Source: Pseudomonas parakoreensis (GTDB lineage Bacteria > Pseudomonadota > Gammaproteobacteria > Pseudomonadales > Pseudomonadaceae). From it: a DNA stretch of 64,000 nucleotides. The position numbers were made by a program, and so were the translations under genes. The DNA is taken from the NCBI RefSeq assembly GCF_021602155.1, contig NZ_BQHY01000015.1, positions 62,001 to 126,000 of the forward strand, in the 5' to 3' direction. Shown piece by piece: positions 38,513 to 48,859 of this stretch. The notes beneath the pieces were generated by a model. That model saw nothing but the letters and a program-made list of their open reading frames with translations, was not told the DNA's origin and did not search any database. Positions within the stretch are counted from its first letter, which is position 1; the number at the start of each line of letters is the position of its first letter.

Positions 38513-39622
38513 ATGCACGGCGAATCTCCAATCAAACGTCGCGTTTCGCGCAAGATCTGGGTCGGTAACGTGCCTGTCGGCGGCGATGCGCCCATCGCTG
38601 TGCAGAGCATGACCAACAGCGACACCAATGATGTGGCGGCCACCGTTGCCCAGATCAATCGTCTGGAAGCGGCCGGCGTCGACATCGTCCGCGTTTCGGT
38701 GCCGGACATGGACGCCGCCGAGGCGTTTGGCAAGATCAAGCAACTGGTCAAGGTGCCGCTGGTTGCCGACATCCACTTCGACTACAAGATCGCGCTGCGC
38801 GTCGCCGAACTCGGTGTGGACTGCCTGCGCATCAACCCGGGCAACATCGGTCGTGAAGACCGGGTGCGCGCGGTGGTCGATGCCGCCCGTGACCGCGGGA
38901 TTCCGATCCGTATCGGCGTCAACGCCGGCTCCCTGGAAAAAGACCTGCAGAAGAAATACGGCGAACCGACTCCGGCTGCACTGGTCGAGTCCGCGCTGCG
39001 TCACGTCGAGCACCTCGAACGCCTGAATTTCCAGGACTTCAAGGTCAGTGTGAAAGCCTCCGATGTGTTCATGGCCGTTGAAGCCTACCGTCTGCTGGCC
39101 AAGGAAATCGTCCAGCCGCTGCACCTGGGCATCACCGAAGCCGGTGGTTTGCGTTCGGGCACAGTGAAATCCGCCGTGGGCCTAGGTATGCTGCTCGCCG
39201 AGGGGATTGGCGATACTATCCGCATCTCGCTGGCGGCCGATCCGGTCGAGGAAGTGAAGGTCGGTTACGACATTCTCAAGTCTTTGCATCTGCGTTCCCG
39301 TGGCATCAACTTCATCGCCTGCCCGAGTTGCTCGCGGCAGAACTTCGATGTGGTCAAGACCATGAACGAGCTGGAAGGGCGCCTTGAAGACCTGCTGGTG
39401 CCGCTGGATGTCGCGGTGATCGGTTGCGTGGTCAACGGCCCCGGCGAAGCCAAGGAAGCCCATATCGGCTTGACCGGCGGTACGCCAAACCTGATTTACA
39501 TCGACGGCAAGCCGTCGCAGAAACTGACGAATGACAATCTGGTGGACGAGCTGGAAAAGCTGATCCGCGAGAAAGCGGCCGAGAAGGTCGAAGCTGACGC
39601 AGCGGTCATCGCGCGCGGCTGA
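38513..39622 (+). CDS. ispG: 4-hydroxy-3-methylbut-2-enyl diphosphate synthase
   Basis: IspG/GcpE (369 aa), the penultimate enzyme of the MEP isoprenoid pathway, holding a [4Fe-4S] cluster. Cysteine ligands are in ACPSCSRQ (two) and [11 protein letters not shown] (one). TIM-barrel features [16 protein letters not shown] and RINPGNIG are present. It is placed three bases after rodZ and before hisS. Confidence 0.97.
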   Translation: MHGESPIKRRVSRKIWVGNVPVGGDAPIAVQSMTNSDTNDVAATVAQINRLEAAGVDIVRVSVPDMDAAEAFGKIKQLVKVPLVADIHFDYKIALRVAELGVDCLRINPGNIGREDRVRAVVDAARDRGIPIRIGVNAGSLEKDLQKKYGEPTPAALVESALRHVEHLERLNFQDFKVSVKASDVFMAVEAYRLLAKEIVQPLHLGITEAGGLRSGTVKSAVGLGMLLAEGIGDTIRISLAADPVEEVKVGYDILKSLHLRSRGINFIACPSCSRQNFDVVKTMNELEGRLEDLLVPLDVAVIGCVVNGPGEAKEAHIGLTGGTPNLIYIDGKPSQKLTNDNLVDELEKLIREKAAEKVEADAAVIARG

Positions 39623-39658
39623 CCTGACTGAAGCGCCGAACGAATTTAAGGATTTAAA

Positions 39659-40948
39659 GTGAGCAAGTCTCTGCAAGCCATTCGTGGCATGAACGACATC
39701 CTGCCCGAACAGACCCCGCTGTGGCGTTATTTCGAGGGTACAGTCGCGCGTCTGCTGGATAACTACGGTTACAAGCAGATCCGCATGCCGATTGTCGAAT
39801 TCACCGAGCTGTTCAAGCGCTCGATCGGTGAAGTGACCGACATCGTCGAAAAAGAGATGTACACCTTCGAAGATCGCAACGGCGACTCCCTGACCCTGCG
39901 TCCGGAAGGCACTGCAGCGTGTGTGCGTGCGGTGCTCGAGCACGGCATCACCGGTGGTGGCCAGGTGCAGAAGCTTTGGTACATCGGCCCGATGTTCCGT
40001 CACGAGCGTCCGCAGAAAGGCCGTTATCGCCAGTTCCACCAGATCGGTCTGGAAGTGTTCAACCTCGACGGCCCGGACATCGATGCCGAGCTGATCATCA
40101 TGACCTGGCGCCTGTGGGGCGAGCTGGGTATCCGTGATGCGGTCAAGCTCGAACTCAACAGCCTGGGGACCAGCGAGTCCCGTGGTCGCTATCGTGAAGC
40201 GCTGGTCGAGTACCTCTCGGCGCACCACGATAAGCTCGACGAAGACAGCCAGCGTCGCCTGAAAACCAACCCGTTGCGCGTGCTCGACACCAAAAATGCC
40301 GACACTCAGGCGGTATTGGTCGATGCGCCGAAAATGGCCGACTACCTGGACGACGAATCCCGTGCGCACTTCGAAGGTCTGAAGGCGCGTCTGGACGCGG
40401 TTGGCATCCCGTACGTGCTCAACCCGAAACTGGTACGCGGCCTCGATTACTACAGCAAAACCGTATTCGAATGGGTCACCGACAAGCTCGGCGCCCAAGG
40501 CACTGTCTGCGCGGGCGGTCGTTACGACGGTCTGGTCGAGCAGATGGGCGGCAAGCCGACCGCAGGCGTCGGTTTCGCCATGGGCATCGAGCGTCTGGTG
40601 TTGATGCTCGAAACCCTGGAGCAGATCCCGGAAGAAATCTCCCGTCAGGTCGACGTCTACCTCTGCGCCTTTGGCGAGCAGGCCGAACTGGCCGGCCTGG
40701 CCCTGGCCGAGCGGGTACGTGACCAGCTTCCAAACCTGCGTCTGCAAGTCAATGCCGGCGCCGGCAGCTTCAAAAGCCAGTTCAAGAAAGCCGACAAGAG
40801 CGGTGCGCTGTATGCACTGATCCTGGGTGACGACGAAATGGCCCAGCAAGTGGTAGGTTTCAAACCCCTGCGTGGCCAGGGCGAACAACAAAGCATTGCC
40901 TGGGATGCGCTTGCCGCTCACCTGGCCACCTGCGTCGTGCAGGGTTGA
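39659..40948 (+). CDS. hisS: Histidyl-tRNA synthetase
   Basis: A class II synthetase (429 aa). Motif 2 is [19 protein letters not shown], the His-specific loops are [15 protein letters not shown], and motif 3 is [13 protein letters not shown]. An anticodon-binding domain covers about residues 335-429. It starts with GTG, with AAGGA six bases upstream. Confidence 0.98.
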   Translation: MSKSLQAIRGMNDILPEQTPLWRYFEGTVARLLDNYGYKQIRMPIVEFTELFKRSIGEVTDIVEKEMYTFEDRNGDSLTLRPEGTAACVRAVLEHGITGGGQVQKLWYIGPMFRHERPQKGRYRQFHQIGLEVFNLDGPDIDAELIIMTWRLWGELGIRDAVKLELNSLGTSESRGRYREALVEYLSAHHDKLDEDSQRRLKTNPLRVLDTKNADTQAVLVDAPKMADYLDDESRAHFEGLKARLDAVGIPYVLNPKLVRGLDYYSKTVFEWVTDKLGAQGTVCAGGRYDGLVEQMGGKPTAGVGFAMGIERLVLMLETLEQIPEEISRQVDVYLCAFGEQAELAGLALAERVRDQLPNLRLQVNAGAGSFKSQFKKADKSGALYALILGDDEMAQQVVGFKPLRGQGEQQSIAWDALAAHLATCVVQG

Positions 40949-40989
40949 AGCTGTCCAAACAGCCGATTTAGCGATTAAGGAGTATTGGG

Positions 40990-41631
40990 GTGTCGAGTAC
41001 CGAAGACGAACAGTTGGCGGATTTGAAGGACTGGTGGACACGCAACGGCAAACCTCTGGTCACCGGCGGCCTGTTGGCGCTGGTCATCGTGTTCGGCTGG
41101 CAGGCTTTTCACAAGTATCAGAGCAACCAGGCGCAAGGCGCCTCGGTGCTCTATCAGCAACTGCTGGAAACCACGCTGACCCCGGACGGCAAGCCTGACG
41201 CTGCCCGCGTTGCGGACCTGGCCGGCAAACTCAACAGCGAATTCGGCGGCACCGCGTACGCACAGTACGGCAGCTTGTTCGTGGCCAAGGTAGCGGTCGA
41301 CAGCGGCAAGCTGGACGACGCCGCCACCGAACTCAAGGCCATCGTTGCCAAACCGGCCAACCCGGCGCTGGGCGAAATCGCCCGTCAGCGTCTGGCTCAG
41401 GTGCTGGGTGCGCAGAACAAGGCTGATGAAGCCTTGAAGCTGCTCGACGGCGATGCCGACAAGGCGTTCCTGGCCACTCGCGAAGAACTCAAGGGTGACT
41501 TGCTGGTTCAGTTGGGTCGTACCGACGAGGCGAACACCGCGTATCAAAAAGCCAAGGCGGCACTGTCGGATGAAGCGGCAGTCGGTGGCCTTCAAATCAA
41601 GCTCGACGACCTGGCCAAAGGGGATGCGTGA
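40990..41631 (+). CDS. yfgM: YfgM-like ancillary translocon protein
   Basis: A 213-aa protein with one N-terminal membrane helix (about 22-38, GLLALVIVFGWQAF) and a periplasmic TPR-like domain. YfgM binds SecYEG with PpiD and assists folding of exported proteins. GTG start with AAGGAG seven bases before. It overlaps bamB by eight bases. Confidence 0.92.
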   Translation: MSSTEDEQLADLKDWWTRNGKPLVTGGLLALVIVFGWQAFHKYQSNQAQGASVLYQQLLETTLTPDGKPDAARVADLAGKLNSEFGGTAYAQYGSLFVAKVAVDSGKLDDAATELKAIVAKPANPALGEIARQRLAQVLGAQNKADEALKLLDGDADKAFLATREELKGDLLVQLGRTDEANTAYQKAKAALSDEAAVGGLQIKLDDLAKGDA

Positions 41632-42775
41632 CGTGATCCGTTGGAAGCATGCAGCATTGCTGGCTCTGGCCATTCTGGCCGCGGGTTGCAGCAGCAACAG
41701 CAAAAAAGAACTGCCACCGGCCGAGCTGACCGACTTCAAGGAAGAAGTGGTTCTGCAAAAGCAGTGGAGCCGTTCGATCGGTGACGGTCAGGGTGAAACC
41801 TATAACATGCTGGTTCCGGCGATTGATGGTGACACTATCTACGCGGCCGATGTGACCGGCATTGTTATGGCCATGGATCGCGGTAATGGCGACGTGAAGT
41901 GGAAAAAGGATCTTGAACTGCCTGTTTCCGGCGCCGTTGGCGTGGGTTACGGTCTGGTCACGATCGGTACCCTCAAGGGTGAAATCGTTGCCCTCGACGC
42001 CATCAACGGCGAAGAGAAGTGGCGCGCCCGGGTTTCCAGCGAAGTCCTCGCGCCGCCGGCCAACAACGGTGACGTTGTCGTGGTGCAGACTCAGGACGAT
42101 CGTCTGATCGGTCTGGACGCTGCCACTGGCGACCGTCGCTGGACTTACGACAGTACCCCTGCGGTCCTGACCCTGCGCGGCACCAGCGCCCCCGTCGTGA
42201 CCAACCGCCTCGCGGTGGCTGGCCTGTCGACTGGTAAAGTGGTTGCCCTGGACATTTCCAACGGCGTGCCGGTCTGGGAGCAGCGCGTTGCGATTCCAAC
42301 CGGTCGTTCCGAACTGGAGCGCGTGGTCGATATCGACGGCGGTCTGCTGCTGTCCGGTGAAACCCTTTACGTCGCCAGCTATCAGGGCCGCGTCGCAGCC
42401 CTCGATCTGCAAAGTGGCCGTCAACTCTGGCAGCGCGATGCATCGAGCTATGCCGGTGTTGCCCAGGGTTTCGGCAACGTTTACGTGAGCCTGTCTTCGG
42501 GCACCGTTGAAGGCGTTGACGAGCGATCGACCACTGCGCTGTGGAGCAACGACTCGCTGGCTCGCCGCCAGCTGTCGGCGCCGGAAGTGTTCTCCAGTTA
42601 CGTAGCCGTCGGTGACCTGGAAGGTTACCTGCACCTGTTGAGCCAGGTGGACGGTCGTTTTGTGGGTCGTGAGCGTATCGACAGTGACGGCCTGCGTGCC
42701 CGTCCGCTGGTGGTGGGCAACACGATCTATGTGTATGGCAACAGCGGCAAACTGGAAGCCCTGACCATCAAGTAA
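41624..42775 (+). CDS. bamB: Outer membrane assembly lipoprotein BamB
   Basis: An 8-bladed beta-propeller lipoprotein (383 aa) of the BAM complex, which inserts outer-membrane proteins. Lipobox LAAGC is at residues 18-22 from ATG 41624, and WxW-type PQQ repeats (DVKWKKDLEL, EEKWRARV, DRRWTYD, ASRQLWQR) recur. A GTG at 41633 is another possible start. It follows yfgM as in most gamma-proteobacteria. Confidence 0.96.
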   Translation: MRDVIRWKHAALLALAILAAGCSSNSKKELPPAELTDFKEEVVLQKQWSRSIGDGQGETYNMLVPAIDGDTIYAADVTGIVMAMDRGNGDVKWKKDLELPVSGAVGVGYGLVTIGTLKGEIVALDAINGEEKWRARVSSEVLAPPANNGDVVVVQTQDDRLIGLDAATGDRRWTYDSTPAVLTLRGTSAPVVTNRLAVAGLSTGKVVALDISNGVPVWEQRVAIPTGRSELERVVDIDGGLLLSGETLYVASYQGRVAALDLQSGRQLWQRDASSYAGVAQGFGNVYVSLSSGTVEGVDERSTTALWSNDSLARRQLSAPEVFSSYVAVGDLEGYLHLLSQVDGRFVGRERIDSDGLRARPLVVGNTIYVYGNSGKLEALTIK

Positions 42776-42854
42776 CAACTATGCTTGGGGTTAACCCCCA
42801 AGCGGCCCCGGATTTGCGGGGCTTGCAGCGCTAACCGGCGTTGCCCCGAGCACC

Positions 42855-42880
42855 AGCCGCTGCCTCGCAGCGGCTTTTGT
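42855..42880 (+). terminator. Hairpin with short T run between bamB and der
   Basis: A perfect 9-bp stem (AGCCGCTGC 42855-42863, GCAGCGGCT 42867-42875) with a 3-base loop is followed by only four T residues. Two more GC hairpins (42784-42802 and 42804-42821) precede it. It could be a weak terminator or a processing site. Confidence 0.55.
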
Positions 42881-42910
42881 ATTTTCTGAAATAACGAAGT
42901 GGAGAGCCGC

Positions 42911-44383
42911 ATGGTTCCCGTAATCGCCCTGGTGGGCCGACCGAACGTCGGCAAATCCACCTTGTTCAACCGCCTGACCAGGACTCGCGACGCCATCGTC
43001 GGCGACTTGTCCGGTCTGACCCGTGATCGCCAGTACGGTGAGGCCAAGTGGCAAGGGCGTTCCTACATTCTGATCGACACCGGCGGTATCTCCGGTGACG
43101 AACATGGTATGGACGAAAAAATGGCCGAGCAGTCGCTGCTGGCCATTGAAGAAGCGGATGTTGTGCTGTTCCTGGTAGATGCCAAGGCCGGTTTTACCGC
43201 CGCCGACCAGATGATCGCCGAACACTTGCGCAAGCGTAACAAGCGTTCCCACGTGGTCGCCAACAAGGTCGACAACATCGACCCGGAAATGGCCCGCGCT
43301 GAATTCGCCCCGCTGGGCATGGGCCATGCGATCCCGATCGCCGGTGCTCATGGCCGTGGTATCACTCAACTGCTGGAAGCGGCACTGAGCGATTTCCCGC
43401 GTGACGAAGACGAGCCGCAGGAAGGCGAAGAAGAAGAGATCGTTGCCGAAGGCGAGGAAGCCAAGCGCATTCCCGGCCCGAGCGAAAAAGACGGGATCAA
43501 GATCGCCATCATCGGCCGTCCGAACGTCGGCAAGTCGACGCTGGTCAACCGCATGCTCGGTGAAGACCGGGTCATCGTCTACGACCAGCCCGGCACCACC
43601 CGCGACAGTATCTACATCCCGTTCGAGCGTAACGATGAGAAGTACACGCTGATCGACACCGCCGGTGTGCGCAAGCGCGGCAAGATCCACGAAGAAGTCG
43701 AAAAATTCTCCGTGGTCAAAACCCTGCAGGCGATCAAAGACGCCAACGTGGTGATCTTCGTGATGGACGCCCGCGAAGGTGTGGTCGATCACGACCTCAA
43801 CCTGCTGGGCTTTGCCCTTGAAGCCGGTCGTGCGCTGGTGATCGCGATCAACAAATGGGACGGCATGACCCCGAGCGAGCGCGACTTCGTCAAGGTCGAG
43901 CTGCAACGTCGTCTGTTCTTCGTCGACTTCGCCGACATCCACTTCATTTCGGCATTGCACGGTACAGGCGTGGGCAACCTCTACGCCTCGGTGCAGAACT
44001 CGTTCAAGTCCGCGGTGACCCGCTGGCCGACCAGCCGCCTGACGCAGATTCTCGAAGACGCGGTCAGCGAGCACCAGCCGCCGATGGTCAACAGCCGCCG
44101 GATCAAGCTGCGTTACGCTCACCTGGGTGGCGCGAACCCGCCGATCATCGTGATCCACGGTAACCAGATCGAGAAAGTGCCGAAGTCGTATGTGCGCTAT
44201 CTGGAAAACACTTACCGCCGAGTGCTGAAGCTGGTCGGTACGCCGATCCGCATCGAGTTCAAGGGCGGCGAGAACCCGTACGAAGGCAACAAGAACACGC
44301 TGACCGACCGTCAGGTCAACAAGAAGCGCCGCTTGATGTCGCACAACAAGAAAGCCAGCAAGAAACGTCGCGACAAGAAGTGA
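42911..44383 (+). CDS. der: Ribosome biogenesis GTPase Der
   Basis: A double-GTPase (490 aa) acting in 50S maturation. Two P-loops are seen, GRPNVGKST at residues 9-17 and again near residue 200, each followed by DTGG/DTAG and NKxD-type motifs, then a KH-like domain with a basic C-terminus. The ATG at 42911 has GGAG six bases upstream; the GTG at 42899 is less likely. An acidic linker ([13 protein letters not shown]) joins the domains. Confidence 0.97.
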   Translation: MVPVIALVGRPNVGKSTLFNRLTRTRDAIVGDLSGLTRDRQYGEAKWQGRSYILIDTGGISGDEHGMDEKMAEQSLLAIEEADVVLFLVDAKAGFTAADQMIAEHLRKRNKRSHVVANKVDNIDPEMARAEFAPLGMGHAIPIAGAHGRGITQLLEAALSDFPRDEDEPQEGEEEEIVAEGEEAKRIPGPSEKDGIKIAIIGRPNVGKSTLVNRMLGEDRVIVYDQPGTTRDSIYIPFERNDEKYTLIDTAGVRKRGKIHEEVEKFSVVKTLQAIKDANVVIFVMDAREGVVDHDLNLLGFALEAGRALVIAINKWDGMTPSERDFVKVELQRRLFFVDFADIHFISALHGTGVGNLYASVQNSFKSAVTRWPTSRLTQILEDAVSEHQPPMVNSRRIKLRYAHLGGANPPIIVIHGNQIEKVPKSYVRYLENTYRRVLKLVGTPIRIEFKGGENPYEGNKNTLTDRQVNKKRRLMSHNKKASKKRRDKK

Positions 44384-44429
44384 TCAATTTGATTGTTCCC
44401 ACAATTTCGTGGGAATGCTCAACCGCTTC

Positions 44430-44512
44430 TGTAGGAGCTGGCGAAGCCTGCGATCTTTTGACTTTGCTTTGAAGGCAAGATCAAAAGATTGCAGCCTGCG
44501 GCAGCTCCTACA
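44430..44512. repeat. REPIN (paired REP), family B
   Basis: Inverted 32-base arms (44430-44461 and 44481-44512) of the type TGTAGGAGCTGCCGAAGGCT, running into GCGATCTTTTGA, with two or three mismatches, enclose 19 bases. Other copies are at 46565, 51112 and 53669. Confidence 0.9.
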
Positions 44513-44528
44513 GGTCCGGCGATAAAGA

Positions 44529-44555
44529 GGGTGCTCAGTTGAGCGCCCTTTTTTT
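44529..44555 (+). terminator. Terminator downstream of der
   Basis: An 8-bp stem with one G-T pair (44529-44536 and 44541-44548, loop AGTT) is followed by seven T residues. Confidence 0.85.
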
Positions 44556-44630
44556 ATGGGCGCCGGATGGGCTATTCTCGGGCTCTCCCGCGCCGCCGTC
44601 AGAGCCGGGTGTAGAGCAGGGAACCCCTCG

Positions 44631-45779
44631 ATGATCACCAGTAAGTTGCCGAACGTCGGCATCACTATTTTCACGCAGATGTCTCAGCTCGCGGCGCAGA
44701 CCGGAGCGATCAACCTGTCCCAGGGTTTCCCTGACTTCGACGGCCCGCAATCCCTGCGTGACGCGGTCGGTCGGCATATCGCCAGCGGCCACAACCAGTA
44801 TTCACCGATGACCGGCCTGCCGGCGCTGCGCCAGCAGATCGCGGCGAAGATCGCGCGCAGTTACGGCGTGAAAGTCGATGCCGACAGCGAAGTGACCGTC
44901 ACGCCGGGCGCAACCCAGGCGATCTTCTGTGCGATTCAGGCGGTTATCCACAGCGGCGACGAAGTCATCGTGTTCGACCCGTGCTACGACAGCTACGAAC
45001 CGGCGACGCAGTTGGCGGGTGGTCGCTGCGTGCATGTGCAACTGAACCCGGCCGACTTTTCCATCGATTTCGACAAGCTCGCCGCGGCCCTCAGCCCGCG
45101 CACGAAAATGATCGTCATCAATACTCCGCACAACCCGAGCGGAGCGCTGATCAGCCGTGCCGAACTGGATCAACTGGCAGCGTTGATCCGTGGGCGCGAC
45201 ATCTACCTGATCAGCGATGAAGTCTACGAACACCTGGTGTTCGACGGCGTGCCGCATGTCAGCGTGTTAGCCCACGAAGAGCTGTATCAGCGTGCGTTTG
45301 TGGTCAGTTCGTTTGGCAAGACCTACCACGTCACCGGCTGGAAAACCGGCTACGTGGTTGCGCCCCCGGCGCTGACCGCCGAGCTGCGCAAGGTGCACCA
45401 GTACGTGAGTTTCTGCGGCGTGACACCGCTGCAATACGCCCTGGCCGATTACATGGCCGAGCACCCGGAACACGTTGAAGAGCTGCCGGGTTTCTATCAG
45501 GCCAAGCGCGACCTGTTTTGCGATCTGCTGGCGCCGTCGCGTTTCACCTTCACCCGCGTTACCGGCACGTATTTCCAGCTGGTCGACTACTCGCAGATTC
45601 GCCCTGATTTGAACGACGTCGACATGGCGATCTGGATGACCCGCGAACATGGCGTGGCGAGCATTCCGGTGTCGGTGTTCTATCAGGATCCACCGCAAGG
45701 CCAGCGCTTGGTGCGCCTGTGCTTTGCCAAACGCGAGGAGACGCTGCGCGAGGCAGCGGCAAAACTATGCGTGATCTGA
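44631..45779 (+). CDS. Methionine aminotransferase (PLP-dependent, MtnE/YbdL-like)
   Basis: A class I/II aminotransferase (382 aa). The PLP lysine is in VSSFGKTYHVTGWKTGY, and NLSQGFPDFDGP, NTPHNPSGA and YLISDEVYEHL are family landmarks. YbdL-type enzymes transaminate methionine or 4-methylthio-2-oxobutanoate, the last step of methionine salvage. Its neighbour is an amidase of the type that follows such aminotransferases (omega-amidase route with glutamine as donor), which supports that reading. ATG 44631 follows a GCAGGG site. Confidence 0.85.
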   Translation: MITSKLPNVGITIFTQMSQLAAQTGAINLSQGFPDFDGPQSLRDAVGRHIASGHNQYSPMTGLPALRQQIAAKIARSYGVKVDADSEVTVTPGATQAIFCAIQAVIHSGDEVIVFDPCYDSYEPATQLAGGRCVHVQLNPADFSIDFDKLAAALSPRTKMIVINTPHNPSGALISRAELDQLAALIRGRDIYLISDEVYEHLVFDGVPHVSVLAHEELYQRAFVVSSFGKTYHVTGWKTGYVVAPPALTAELRKVHQYVSFCGVTPLQYALADYMAEHPEHVEELPGFYQAKRDLFCDLLAPSRFTFTRVTGTYFQLVDYSQIRPDLNDVDMAIWMTREHGVASIPVSVFYQDPPQGQRLVRLCFAKREETLREAAAKLCVI

Positions 45780-46558
45780 GTGCGTTGCCCGATCTCAATC
45801 TGGCGCTGATCCAGACCAGCCTCGCCTGGCATGACCGTCAGGCCAACCTTGAGCACTTCGACGTGCTGCTGGAGCAGGCCCGAGGCGCCGACCTGATCAT
45901 CCTGCCGGAGATGTTCACCACCGGTTTCTCCATGGCGTCGGAGACCCTCGCCGAAGCCGAGCATGGCCCGACCCGCAAATGGATGAAGGCGCAGGCCGCG
46001 AAGCTCAATGCAGTGATCACCGGCAGCGTGATCATTCAGGCGGCGGATGGCAGCCATCGCAATCGCCTGCTGTGGGCACGCCCGGACGGCGAAGTCTGGC
46101 ATTACGACAAGCGCCACCTGTTCCGTATGGCGGGTGAGCACAATCACTACACGCCCGGCGAGCGTCAGGTGCAGTTCGAACTCAAGGGCTGGCGGATTCG
46201 GCCGCTGATTTGCTACGACCTGCGTTTCCCGGTGTGGAGTCGCGATGCGCAGGACACCGATCTGCTGCTGTACACCGCCAATTGGCCGGGCGCACGGCGT
46301 CTGCACTGGAACCGCTTGCTGCCGGCGCGGGCGATTGAAAACCTGTGCTACGTGGCGGCGGTGAACCGGATCGGCACCGACGGCAAGGGCTTTGCCTATA
46401 CCGGCGACAGTCAGGTGCTGGATTTCCAGGGCGAGACCTTGCTGGCGGCGGGGGAGGCAGACGGCGTGTTCAAAGCGGTGCTGGAAGCGGCACCACTGGC
46501 GGCGTATCGCGAGCGCTTTCCGGCGAATCTGGATGCGGATAGCTTCGAGTTCACCTGA
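45767..46558 (+). CDS. Nitrilase-superfamily amidase (omega-amidase, YafV-like)
   Basis: A carbon-nitrogen hydrolase (263 aa) with the catalytic triad E48 (LPEMFTTGF), K115 (YDKRHLF) and C149 (PLICYDLRFP). YafV-like enzymes hydrolyse 2-oxoglutaramate and 2-oxosuccinamate, products of glutamine- and asparagine-dependent transaminases. The start lies inside the end of the aminotransferase gene (13-base overlap), so both are co-translated and probably work together. Confidence 0.88.
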   Translation: MRDLSALPDLNLALIQTSLAWHDRQANLEHFDVLLEQARGADLIILPEMFTTGFSMASETLAEAEHGPTRKWMKAQAAKLNAVITGSVIIQAADGSHRNRLLWARPDGEVWHYDKRHLFRMAGEHNHYTPGERQVQFELKGWRIRPLICYDLRFPVWSRDAQDTDLLLYTANWPGARRLHWNRLLPARAIENLCYVAAVNRIGTDGKGFAYTGDSQVLDFQGETLLAAGEADGVFKAVLEAAPLAAYRERFPANLDADSFEFT

Positions 46559-46564
46559 AAAACC

Positions 46565-46641
46565 AAAGATCGCAGCCTGCGGCAGCTCCTACATCGGGAC
46601 GGCGTACATCCTGTAGGAGCTGCCGAAGGCTGCGATCTTTT
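46565..46641. repeat. REPIN (paired REP), family B
   Basis: Inverted arms at 46565-46593 and 46612-46641 with an 18-base centre, right after the amidase gene. Same family as the element at 44430, with arms in the opposite order. Confidence 0.9.
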
Positions 46642-46651
46642 GATCTAAACA

Positions 46652-46685
46652 AAAAGGCCCCAGAGTTCACACTCCGGGGCCTTTT
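46652..46685. terminator. Terminator between convergent genes (amidase and leuA)
   Basis: A long stem (AAAAGGCCCC with GGGGCCTTTT at 46652-46661 and 46676-46685, plus inner pairs AGT/ACT) has A and T runs on the two sides and can serve both strands; it is 17 bases past the leuA stop. Confidence 0.85.
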
Positions 46686-46701
46686 GCATGTCAGCGAAGG
46701 C

Positions 46702-48381
46702 TTAAGCTGCTTTCGCGTCAGGCTGGCTCAGCGAGCGGTTCAGGGCACTGAACAGCGCCTTGAAGCTGGCGGTGGTGATGTTTTCATCGATACCCACGCC
46801 GTGCACCGCACGTTCACCGTTCACGCGCAGCTCGATGTAAGCCGCTGCCTTGGCGTTGGTGCCCGCGCCGATCGCGTGTTCGTTGTAGTCCATGATTTCC
46901 ACCGGGATCGGCAGACCGGCCACCAGGGCTTCCAGCGCACCGTTGCCCTTGCCGCGCCAGTGCAGGTTGGTTTCGCCCTGACCCTTGCTCGCCACTTCCA
47001 CTTCAACGGCACTGTTACCGTTTTCTTCCTGCAGGCGATGGCTGACCAGCGCGTAAGGCGTGTTGGCTTGCAGGTATTCGCTGATCAACAGCGAGTGGAT
47101 CTGCTTGGCGGTCATCTCCAGGCCGAGGCGGTCGGTTTCACGCTGCACCACCTGGCTGAACTCGATCTGCATGCGACGTGGCAGGCTGATGCCGTATTCC
47201 TGCTCCAGCAAGTAGGCGATGCCGCCCTTGCCCGACTGGCTGTTGACGCGGATCACCGCTTCGTAGCTGCGACCGATGTCGGCCGGGTCGATCGGCAGGT
47301 ATGGAACTTCCCACAGGGTATCCGGTTTCTGCTGGGCGAAGCCCTTGCGGATCGCGTCCTGGTGCGAGCCGGAGAATGCGGTGTGGACCAGATCGCCGAC
47401 GTACGGGTGACGCGGGTGCACCTGAATCTGGTTGCACTCTTCGACGACTTTGCGCACGCCGTCGATGTCGGAGAAGTCCAGCTCAGGGTCAACGCCCTGG
47501 GTGTACATGTTCAGTGCGACAGTAACGAGGTCGACGTTACCGGTGCGCTCGCCGTTGCCGAACAGGCAGCCTTCGACGCGATCCGCGCCGGCCATCAGGC
47601 CCAGCTCGGTGGCGGCGACGCCGGTGCCACGGTCGTTGTGGGTGTGCAGGCTGATGATCACGCTGTCACGACGGTTGATGTTGCGGCCGAACCATTCGAT
47701 CTGGTCGGCGTAGACGTTCGGCGTCGCGCATTCAACGGTGGCTGGCAGGTTGAGGATCATCTTGTGCTCAGGCGTCGGGTTCCAGACCTCGATCACCGCG
47801 TCACAGACTTCCTTGGCAAACTCCAGCTCGGTGGCGCTGAAGGTTTCCGGCGAGTATTCGAAGGTCCACTCGGTGTCCGGCTGCATCGCCGCGTATTTGA
47901 CGAACAGCTTGGCGGCATTCACTGCGATGGCCTTGATGCCGTCCTTGTCCTGGTTGAAGACGATACGACGGAAAGACGGCGAGGTGGCGTTGTACAGGTG
48001 AACGATGGCTTTCTTCGCCCCGCGCAGGGATTCGAAGGTGCGCTCGATCAAGTCTTCACGGCCCTGGGTCAGCACCTGAATGGTGGTGTCGTCCGGGATG
48101 TGGCCTTCTTCGATCAGGGTACGCACGAAGTCGAAGTCGGTCTGCGAAGCGGCCGGGAACGAGGCTTCGATTTCCTTCACGCCGACCTGCACGAGGGTTT
48201 TCCAGAAGCGCAGCTTTTTCACCGCGTCCATTGGCTCGATCAACGACTGGTTACCGTCACGCAGGTCGGAGCTGCACCAGATCGGCGCAGCGTCGATGGT
48301 TTTCGACGGCCAAGTGCGATCCGGCAAGTTGATGACGGGAAACGCGCGGTATTTCGAAGACGGGTCTTTGAGCATGCTCAT
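46702..48381 (-). CDS. leuA: 2-isopropylmalate synthase (type II)
   Basis: LeuA (559 aa) condenses acetyl-CoA with 2-oxoisovalerate, the first step of leucine synthesis. The catalytic TIM barrel begins at the DLRDGNQSL motif (about 39-47), with metal-site residues in SLHTHNDRG. The C-terminal allosteric domain (about 430-559) should bind leucine. I chose ATG 48381 ([14 protein letters not shown]), which has AAGGA eight bases upstream; the frame is open further upstream but that DNA holds a leader peptide in another frame. Confidence 0.97.
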   Translation of the reverse strand: MSMLKDPSSKYRAFPVINLPDRTWPSKTIDAAPIWCSSDLRDGNQSLIEPMDAVKKLRFWKTLVQVGVKEIEASFPAASQTDFDFVRTLIEEGHIPDDTTIQVLTQGREDLIERTFESLRGAKKAIVHLYNATSPSFRRIVFNQDKDGIKAIAVNAAKLFVKYAAMQPDTEWTFEYSPETFSATELEFAKEVCDAVIEVWNPTPEHKMILNLPATVECATPNVYADQIEWFGRNINRRDSVIISLHTHNDRGTGVAATELGLMAGADRVEGCLFGNGERTGNVDLVTVALNMYTQGVDPELDFSDIDGVRKVVEECNQIQVHPRHPYVGDLVHTAFSGSHQDAIRKGFAQQKPDTLWEVPYLPIDPADIGRSYEAVIRVNSQSGKGGIAYLLEQEYGISLPRRMQIEFSQVVQRETDRLGLEMTAKQIHSLLISEYLQANTPYALVSHRLQEENGNSAVEVEVASKGQGETNLHWRGKGNGALEALVAGLPIPVEIMDYNEHAIGAGTNAKAAAYIELRVNGERAVHGVGIDENITTASFKALFSALNRSLSQPDAKAA

Positions 48382-48470
48382 CGGGAAATTCCTTATTGTC
48401 TGGGCCGAAAAGAGGCGGCCTGCCGGTGGAACGAATGTTCGGGAAAACGCTTGGGACGAGGCGCAGCGAT

Positions 48471-48548
48471 TCAGCCCGGCAGTCGTGCGCTGACGAGGCA
48501 CAGACTGCGGTGCTGGCGAAGCTGAATAAGGGTGTGAGAGGTTTTCAT
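48471..48548 (-). CDS. Probable leucine leader peptide of leuA
   Basis: A 25-codon frame (starts [17 protein letters not shown], ends SARLPG) lies 90 bases before leuA on the same strand. It has five Leu codons (CTT, CTT, CTG, CTC, CTG) plus Ile and Val, in the place where leader peptides of branched-chain amino-acid genes are found. AAGG lies just before the ATG. No T-run terminator is evident before leuA, so control could be by ribosome position on a structure over the leuA ribosome site. Function is inference. Confidence 0.65.
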   Translation of the reverse strand: MKTSHTLIQLRQHRSLCLVSARLPG

Positions 48549-48744
48549 GCCTTCAACCCTAACCGCGAGGGGAGAGGATGGCAAGCAGTCGAAAAAAATT
48601 GAGAGGAATACTCGAAATACTGGATTTTGCAGAATTTTATTGCTTGTAAGTCGGCGTTTCTTGTTGATGTTTGCGTGAGGTTAGATTGGGGCGCAATTGA
48701 TGTTGGTTGGGTTTCTTCAATATTTTCGGATTGGATAGACCGCA

Positions 48745-48834
48745 TTCGCGGGCGAGCCCGCTCCCACAGTGTCCGTGTCGTACACGAACATTATCTACAC
48801 CCGAGAAACCTGTGGGAGCGGGCTTGCCCGCGAA
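48745..48834. repeat. REPIN (paired REP), family A
   Basis: Inverted 24-base arms at 48745-48768 and 48811-48834 of the variant TGTGGGAGCGGGCTTGCCCG. The rest of 48549-48860 is the AT-rich leuA upstream region; I see no gene in it. Confidence 0.9.
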
Positions 48835-48859
48835 GAGGCCAATGGCCTCAATACATAAT

